From positions 1 through 10,774 of the forward strand of contig JBMYRC010000133.1 in NCBI GenBank assembly GCA_049601975.1: 10,774 nt of DNA, in the 5' to 3' direction. The position numbers and the translations under genes were made by a program. The notes beneath the pieces are model-generated. The model ran no database searches and was not told where the DNA came from. It saw only the letters and a program-made list of their open reading frames with translations. The number at the start of each line of letters is the position of its first letter. Position 1 is the first letter of the stretch. Shown piece after piece: positions 7,295-10,774 of the stretch. The stretch is from UBA6544 sp049601975 (GTDB lineage: Bacteria; Pseudomonadota; Alphaproteobacteria; UBA8366).

Positions 7295-7638
7295 ATGAAC
7301 GGCTTTGCAGCCTCGACGATATTCCCGAGGGCGAGAGCAAAGGGTTTGAGCTGGCTGTTGATGGCGAAACGGTACAGCTATTCGTCGTCCGTAAAAGCGG
7401 CGCGATCTTTGGATATCTCAACGATTGCCCGCATATCGGCACGCCGCTCAATTGGAAAAACACGCGGTTTCTGGCCATGGACGGCAGCCAAATCGTCTGT
7501 GCCACTCATGGCGCGCTCTTCCGAATCGAAGATGGTCATTGTACGGCGGGGCCTTGTATCGGGATGAACCTGAAACGCATCGAAGTTGATTGCGTCGCAG
7601 GCGAAATCTTCGTGAACGATCTGTCGCCAACCGATTAG
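7291..7638 (+). CDS. small Rieske [2Fe-2S] ferredoxin-like protein
   Basis: This 115-residue protein is essentially one Rieske domain, likely a soluble electron carrier. The cluster ligands are visible: DCPHIG gives Cys46 and His48, and VCATHGALF gives Cys70 and His73, the C-x-H ... C-x2-H pattern. The segment after the second pair, FRIEDGHCTAGPC, is typical of NirD/Rieske ferredoxin-type proteins. No signal peptide, transmembrane helix or oxygenase catalytic domain is attached, so it is not a ring-hydroxylating dioxygenase large subunit. The start is taken as GTG 7291, which overlaps the EVE stop as GTGA; an in-frame ATG at 7255 would add 12 residues overlapping EVE that do not look part of the domain. 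The redox partner is unknown. The overlap implies coupled expression with the EVE protein. Confidence 0.9.
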   Translation: MNERLCSLDDIPEGESKGFELAVDGETVQLFVVRKSGAIFGYLNDCPHIGTPLNWKNTRFLAMDGSQIVCATHGALFRIEDGHCTAGPCIGMNLKRIEVDCVAGEIFVNDLSPTD

Positions 7639-7649
7639 TTCGCCGGTGG

Positions 7650-8417
7650 TTACGCCTCGCTGAGGAATGCCCGGTAACTTTCGCTCAACTCCTCCACGGA
7701 TAAATCGACCAAGCGGGCGCCATCTTCCGGCTTGGCGAGGGACGGGTCCGACGCCATCCGCCCATCGGGGAATAATTCTCTGAAATCCTCAGGCCCGCGA
7801 TAGGATCTCGTTACCTTTTGAAGCGGGCCAAGCGGTACATCGCGCTGTTGCTCCGGAAAGGCATGCCATGTCACAGCGACTTCCGAAGGAGTCGCGTGAT
7901 ACCCCTCGCTCTCGCCATAAAGCGATTTACGCAATGCCGCCGTTTTATCGCCCATCCACCAATTATGGAGTGCCAAACGGATATCCTCTGGTGGATGGTT
8001 CGACCCCGCGGCATCGCCGGAACGCATTTCCGCCAATTCATTTTGAATTTCGCTGAACGCAGCTTTGACGGAATTGACGTTCCCACCATGCCCATTAATG
8101 AAGAAAATGCGCTCGAACCCGTGCCGCACGAGCGACATAACGATATCACGAACGACGATAATAAGTGTCGACGGCTGCAGCGTAATTGTGCCGGTAAACG
8201 CCATATGGTGCTGCGCCATGCCGTAAGACAGGGTCGGCGCCACTAGAGTTTGCGTCGCTTCGCCCACCTTACCACCAATAAATTCTGCGGTTAGTGCATC
8301 AGTTCCAATCAAACCAGACGGTCCATGTTGCTCCGTCGAACCGATCGGGACGATGATGCCCTTATTCTGTCCGAGATAGGCTTCGACCTCCGGCCACGTC
8401 GCATGTTGCAACAGCAT
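7650..8417 (-). CDS. creatininase-family amidohydrolase
   Basis: This 255-residue protein belongs to the creatininase/MftE superfamily of metal-dependent amide hydrolases. The metal ligands are present: STEQHG (Glu29 and His31), IGTDA (Asp40), FINGHGGN (His110), and HATPSE with Glu179. LTLQPSTL-like and YGM-xx-HH segments around residues 64-85 are also typical. The family includes creatinine amidohydrolase and cofactor-maturation enzymes, so the substrate cannot be assigned; no mycofactocin or creatine genes are nearby. Several starts are possible: GGAGGA directly abuts tandem ATGs at 8420 and 8417, giving better spacing for the second, while an in-frame TTG at 8456 would add 13 residues and lacks its own site. 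MLLQHATWPEVEAYL resembles the usual N-terminus. It converges on the Rieske gene (11-bp gap) and is divergent from acs. Confidence 0.88.
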   Translation of the reverse strand: MLLQHATWPEVEAYLGQNKGIIVPIGSTEQHGPSGLIGTDALTAEFIGGKVGEATQTLVAPTLSYGMAQHHMAFTGTITLQPSTLIIVVRDIVMSLVRHGFERIFFINGHGGNVNSVKAAFSEIQNELAEMRSGDAAGSNHPPEDIRLALHNWWMGDKTAALRKSLYGESEGYHATPSEVAVTWHAFPEQQRDVPLGPLQKVTRSYRGPEDFRELFPDGRMASDPSLAKPEDGARLVDLSVEELSESYRAFLSEA

Positions 8418-8552
8418 CATTCCTCCGACCCGCGATGGCGGCTCACTTGTTTCCAAACCCCAAATTCTGACATTATATAACCTGGGTCAAATGCCGTCGT
8501 ATAAGCGGCATACAATAAACTACGTGCCAATGGTGAAGGGAGAGCGCCAGCC
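8418..8552. promoter_or_regulatory. divergent promoter region of the creatininase-family gene and acs
   Basis: On the minus strand a perfect TATAAT lies at 8472-8477, so transcription could start near 8465, upstream of the GGAGGA site at 8421-8426. No good -35 box accompanies it. On the plus strand TACAAT at 8511-8516 is a candidate -10 for acs, also without a clear -35. An inverted repeat, ATGCCG (8491-8496) and CGGCAT (8506-8511), sits between the two -10 candidates and touches the acs one, a good position for an operator. All assignments are by eye. Confidence 0.45.
8536..8544 (+). promoter_or_regulatory. ribosome binding site of acs
   Basis: AAGGGAGAG lies 8 bases before the acs ATG at 8553 and supports that start. 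Confidence 0.6.
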
Positions 8553-10493
8553 ATGACCGATCACAGTTATTTTCCAGTCCCCGAATCCGTAGCGAAATCC
8601 GCACATGTGGATAACGACGGGTATCTCGAAATGTACAAAAAATCCATCGAGGACCCCGAAGGGTTTTGGGGGGAGCACGGCAAACGAGTTAACTGGTCAA
8701 AGCCATATACCCAGGTGAAAGACGTTACCTATGGCAAGGACGTCGTGAAAATCCGATGGTACCATGATGGCGAATTGAACGTTTCGTATAACTGCATCGA
8801 CCGACACCTGGAGAAGCGCGGCGATCAGGTCGCGATCATTTGGGAAGGCGACGATCCGAATGACGACGCGAAGATAACGTATCGCGAACTTCATGAGCAC
8901 GTCTGCAAGTTTGCCAATGTTCTAAAAGCGCAAGGCGTCCAAAAGGGCGACCGCGTTACCATTTATATGCCGATGATCCCTGAAGCAGCCTACGCTATGT
9001 TGGCCTGCGCCCGGATTGGCGCCATCCACTCCATCGTGTTTGGGGGATTCTCGCCGGATGCGCTAGCGGGCCGCGCCAACGATTGTAAATCCAACGTCGT
9101 CATCACCGCGGACGAAGGTATTCGTGCCGGGCGCACCATTCCGCTCAAGGCGAATACCGATGCAGCGGCAAAGCTCTGCGGTCATATTCAGAAGGTCATC
9201 GTCGTCAAACGCACCGGCGGCGATATCGATTGGGTCGACGATAGAGACATTTGGTACCATGACGCGATGGCGGAGGCCTCAGCGGAGTGCCCAGCGGAGC
9301 CGATGAGTGCTGAGGACCCGCTGTTCATCCTCTATACATCAGGCTCGACCGGTCAGCCGAAGGGCGTGCTGCACACATCGGGCGGTTATCTCGTCTATGC
9401 ATCGATGACCCATCAGTATGTGTTCGACTATCATGACGGCGACATTTACTGGTGCACGGCGGACGTAGGCTGGGTGACCGGCCATAGCTATATCGTCTAT
9501 GGACCGCTCGCCAATGGAGCCACGACCCTCATGTTCGAAGGCGTGCCCAACTACCCGGACGCAAGCCGCCACTGGCAGGTCTGCGACAAGCACAGCGTCA
9601 ATATTTACTACACCGCGCCGACTGCCATCCGGGCACTGATGCGCGAAGGAGACGGTCCGGTCACGAAAACCAGCCGCAAATCCATCCGCCTCTTGGGATC
9701 GGTCGGTGAGCCCATCAATCCGGAGGCCTGGCTCTGGTATTACAATGTGGTTGGCGAAGGTCGCTGTCCGATCGTCGACACCTGGTGGCAAACCGAGACC
9801 GGCGGCATTCTGATCACACCACTCCCGGGCGCGACCGGCCTTAAACCAGGATCGGCGACGCGGCCGTTTTTCGGCATTCAACCCGCACTCGTCGACAACG
9901 AAGGCCAACTCCTCGAAGGCGCCGCAGAAGGGAATCTTTGCTTGCTGGATTCGTGGCCGGGACAAATGCGGACGGTATTCGGCGACCACAAGCGGTTTAT
10001 CAAGACCTATTTCAGCCAATTCCCTGGAAAATATTTTTCTGGCGACGGCTGCCGGCGCGACGAGGACGGCTATTATTGGATCACCGGCCGGGTCGATGAT
10101 GTCATTAATGTCTCGGGCCACCGAATGGGTACCGCCGAAGTTGAATCGGCTCTGGTCTCGCACAAAAGCGTGGCAGAAGCTGCCGTGGTCGGTGCGCCGC
10201 ATGACATCAAAGGACAAGGTATTTACGCCTATGTCACCTTGAATTTGGGCAAGGAACCCACAGACGATTTGCGCAAAGAGTTGGTGGAATGGGTCCGCAA
10301 GGAAATTGGCCCGATTGCCTCACCAGACTGGCTGCAATGGGCACCCGGTCTGCCGAAAACCCGATCAGGCAAAATTATGCGCCGCATTCTGCGGAAAATT
10401 GCGGAGAACGACTACAGCAATTTGGGCGATACTTCGACGCTCGCCGAACCGGCTGTTGTTGAAGAGCTCATCGATAACAGAATGAATAGATAG
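8553..10493 (+). CDS. acs: acetyl-CoA synthetase (AMP-forming)
   Basis: Acs activates acetate to acetyl-AMP and then acetyl-CoA, allowing growth on or scavenging of acetate. The 646 residues match the usual length of about 650. The N-terminal ACAS domain has FWG near 38-40 and WYHDGELNVSYNCIDRHL at 69-86. The adenylation core has YTSGSTGQPKG at 261-271, ADVGWVTGHSYIVYGPL at 303-319, GSVGEPINPEAW at 382-393 and DTWWQTETGG at 409-418, whose Trp412 limits the acyl pocket to acetate-sized substrates. The hinge and C-terminal lid include GRVDDVINVSGHR at 512-524. PKTRSGKIMRR at 601-611 carries catalytic Lys607, the residue controlled by reversible acetylation in this family. No Gcn5-type acetyltransferase or sirtuin gene is in the window. 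It appears monocistronic, with its own divergent upstream region and a terminator. Confidence 0.98.
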   Translation: MTDHSYFPVPESVAKSAHVDNDGYLEMYKKSIEDPEGFWGEHGKRVNWSKPYTQVKDVTYGKDVVKIRWYHDGELNVSYNCIDRHLEKRGDQVAIIWEGDDPNDDAKITYRELHEHVCKFANVLKAQGVQKGDRVTIYMPMIPEAAYAMLACARIGAIHSIVFGGFSPDALAGRANDCKSNVVITADEGIRAGRTIPLKANTDAAAKLCGHIQKVIVVKRTGGDIDWVDDRDIWYHDAMAEASAECPAEPMSAEDPLFILYTSGSTGQPKGVLHTSGGYLVYASMTHQYVFDYHDGDIYWCTADVGWVTGHSYIVYGPLANGATTLMFEGVPNYPDASRHWQVCDKHSVNIYYTAPTAIRALMREGDGPVTKTSRKSIRLLGSVGEPINPEAWLWYYNVVGEGRCPIVDTWWQTETGGILITPLPGATGLKPGSATRPFFGIQPALVDNEGQLLEGAAEGNLCLLDSWPGQMRTVFGDHKRFIKTYFSQFPGKYFSGDGCRRDEDGYYWITGRVDDVINVSGHRMGTAEVESALVSHKSVAEAAVVGAPHDIKGQGIYAYVTLNLGKEPTDDLRKELVEWVRKEIGPIASPDWLQWAPGLPKTRSGKIMRRILRKIAENDYSNLGDTSTLAEPAVVEELIDNRMNR

Positions 10494-10516
10494 AATTATC
10501 GTTACAGCATAAATTC

Positions 10517-10553
10517 AAGGCGGTTGGGTATTTCCCGACCGCCTTTTATTTTT
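10517..10553 (+). terminator. intrinsic terminator of acs
   Basis: A 12-bp stem, AAGGCGGTTGGG (10517-10528) pairing with CCCGACCGCCTT (10534-10545) with a single G-T wobble, encloses a 5-base TATTT loop and is followed by TT, A and a T-run. It starts 24 bp after the acs stop. The minus-strand copy lacks a T-run after the stem, so it acts mainly in the acs direction. Confidence 0.9.
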
Positions 10554-10568
10554 AACGACTATCGAGCT

Positions 10569-10774
10569 TCAGAAATCGACGCAGCGACCCGCTCGTTCCC
10601 AATCCCCATAGCGCGTGGGCTCAAGGCCTTTCGGGCCGCCCGTTTCCACCGACTTCTCGCCACGGGCTTCTGCTTCGGCGCGGTATTTCTCGCCCGCAGC
10701 ATCTGCCTTTTGCTCAGCTAGAGCCTTGGAGTCCAAACCTCTAGCTACAGGTGCCGGTGCGGATTGAGGTGCGG
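10569..10774 (-). CDS. succinate dehydrogenase assembly factor 4 family (DUF1674), 5' end outside window
   Basis: Reading the minus strand from the window edge to a TGA at 10569-10571 gives about 67 codons with no stop. The C-terminus carries the strongly conserved DUF1674/SDHAF4 block: GGPKGLEPTRYG then DWERAGRCVDF at the very end. The upstream part is an alanine- and glutamate-rich, probably disordered or helical segment (EQKADAAGEKYRAEAEARGE), and the proline/alanine-rich start of the visible part (APQSAPAPV) is like the family's variable N-terminus. In mitochondria SDHAF4 binds flavinylated SdhA and promotes its joining to SdhB; the bacterial members are presumed to act alike. The start codon is beyond the window. 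The gene is convergent with acs, with the acs terminator between them. Confidence 0.88.
   Translation of the reverse strand, partial: APQSAPAPVARGLDSKALAEQKADAAGEKYRAEAEARGEKSVETGGPKGLEPTRYGDWERAGRCVDF

Noticed and set aside
6881..7638. EVE plus Rieske genes as a defence module
   Set aside because: No restriction, methylation, nuclease or mobile genes accompany them, and the neighbours are core housekeeping genes.
7639..7649. bidirectional terminator between the Rieske and creatininase-family genes
   Set aside because: The gap is only 11 bp and no GC-rich hairpin with a T-run was found; the nearest inverted GGCGAA/TTCGCC pair is more than 30 bases apart.
7818..8246. 142-codon plus-strand frame opposite the creatininase-family gene
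   Set aside because: It is antisense to metal-binding motifs of a clear enzyme and shows no family features.
9339..10217. 292-codon open frame on the minus strand inside acs
   Set aside because: It is entirely antisense to the strongly conserved acs gene, its product is arginine-rich with no recognisable domain, and it has no upstream signals. It is a by-product of acs codon use.
10524..10721. 65-codon plus-strand frame after acs
   Set aside because: It begins inside the acs terminator stem and is antisense to the conserved SDHAF4 coding region.

Overview
The window looks like a chromosomal segment from an alphaproteobacterium. The evidence is the order hemC, hemD, a mitofilin/Mic60-like gene and hemY on one strand, divergent from tsaD-gpsA, together with an SDHAF4 (DUF1674) gene; this family and the Mic60-beside-heme arrangement are typical of Alphaproteobacteria. 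Base composition is moderate and fairly even, with no mobile elements, CRISPR array or RNA gene that I can see. I cannot name the genus.

Layout. Positions 1-135 carry the 3' end of an unrecognised plus-strand gene, followed by a 120-bp convergent gap. From 256 to 4709 on the minus strand lies a compact operon, read from right to left: hemC (hydroxymethylbilane synthase), hemD (uroporphyrinogen-III synthase), a membrane-anchored Mic60-like coiled-coil protein with an N-terminal helix-turn-helix, and hemY with a C-terminal zinc ribbon. Adjacent genes overlap by 4, 14 and 4 bp, which suggests translational coupling. A 79-bp divergent region separates hemC from a plus-strand cluster: tsaD (t6A tRNA modification), gpsA (glycerol-3-phosphate dehydrogenase), an EVE-domain protein and a small Rieske [2Fe-2S] protein. 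The first two are 3 bp apart and the last two overlap by 4 bp. A minus-strand creatininase-family amidohydrolase follows and converges on the Rieske gene with an 11-bp gap. It shares a divergent promoter region with plus-strand acs (acetyl-CoA synthetase), which ends at a strong intrinsic terminator. The last 206 bases are the C-terminal part of an SDHAF4-type succinate dehydrogenase assembly factor on the minus strand, cut by the window edge.

How the genes fit together. HemC and HemD catalyse consecutive steps that turn porphobilinogen into uroporphyrinogen III. The Mic60-like and HemY proteins are membrane proteins carried with them, probably linking tetrapyrrole synthesis to the inner membrane. 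TsaD and GpsA are housekeeping enzymes. Acs and the SDH assembly factor both relate to acetate and TCA-cycle metabolism.

Most of the window is ordinary core genome. The most unusual item is the Mic60-like protein, which joins a cytoplasmic DNA-binding-like domain to a transmembrane segment and a periplasmic mitofilin-like region. I found no evidence of a dedicated new defence or mobile system.
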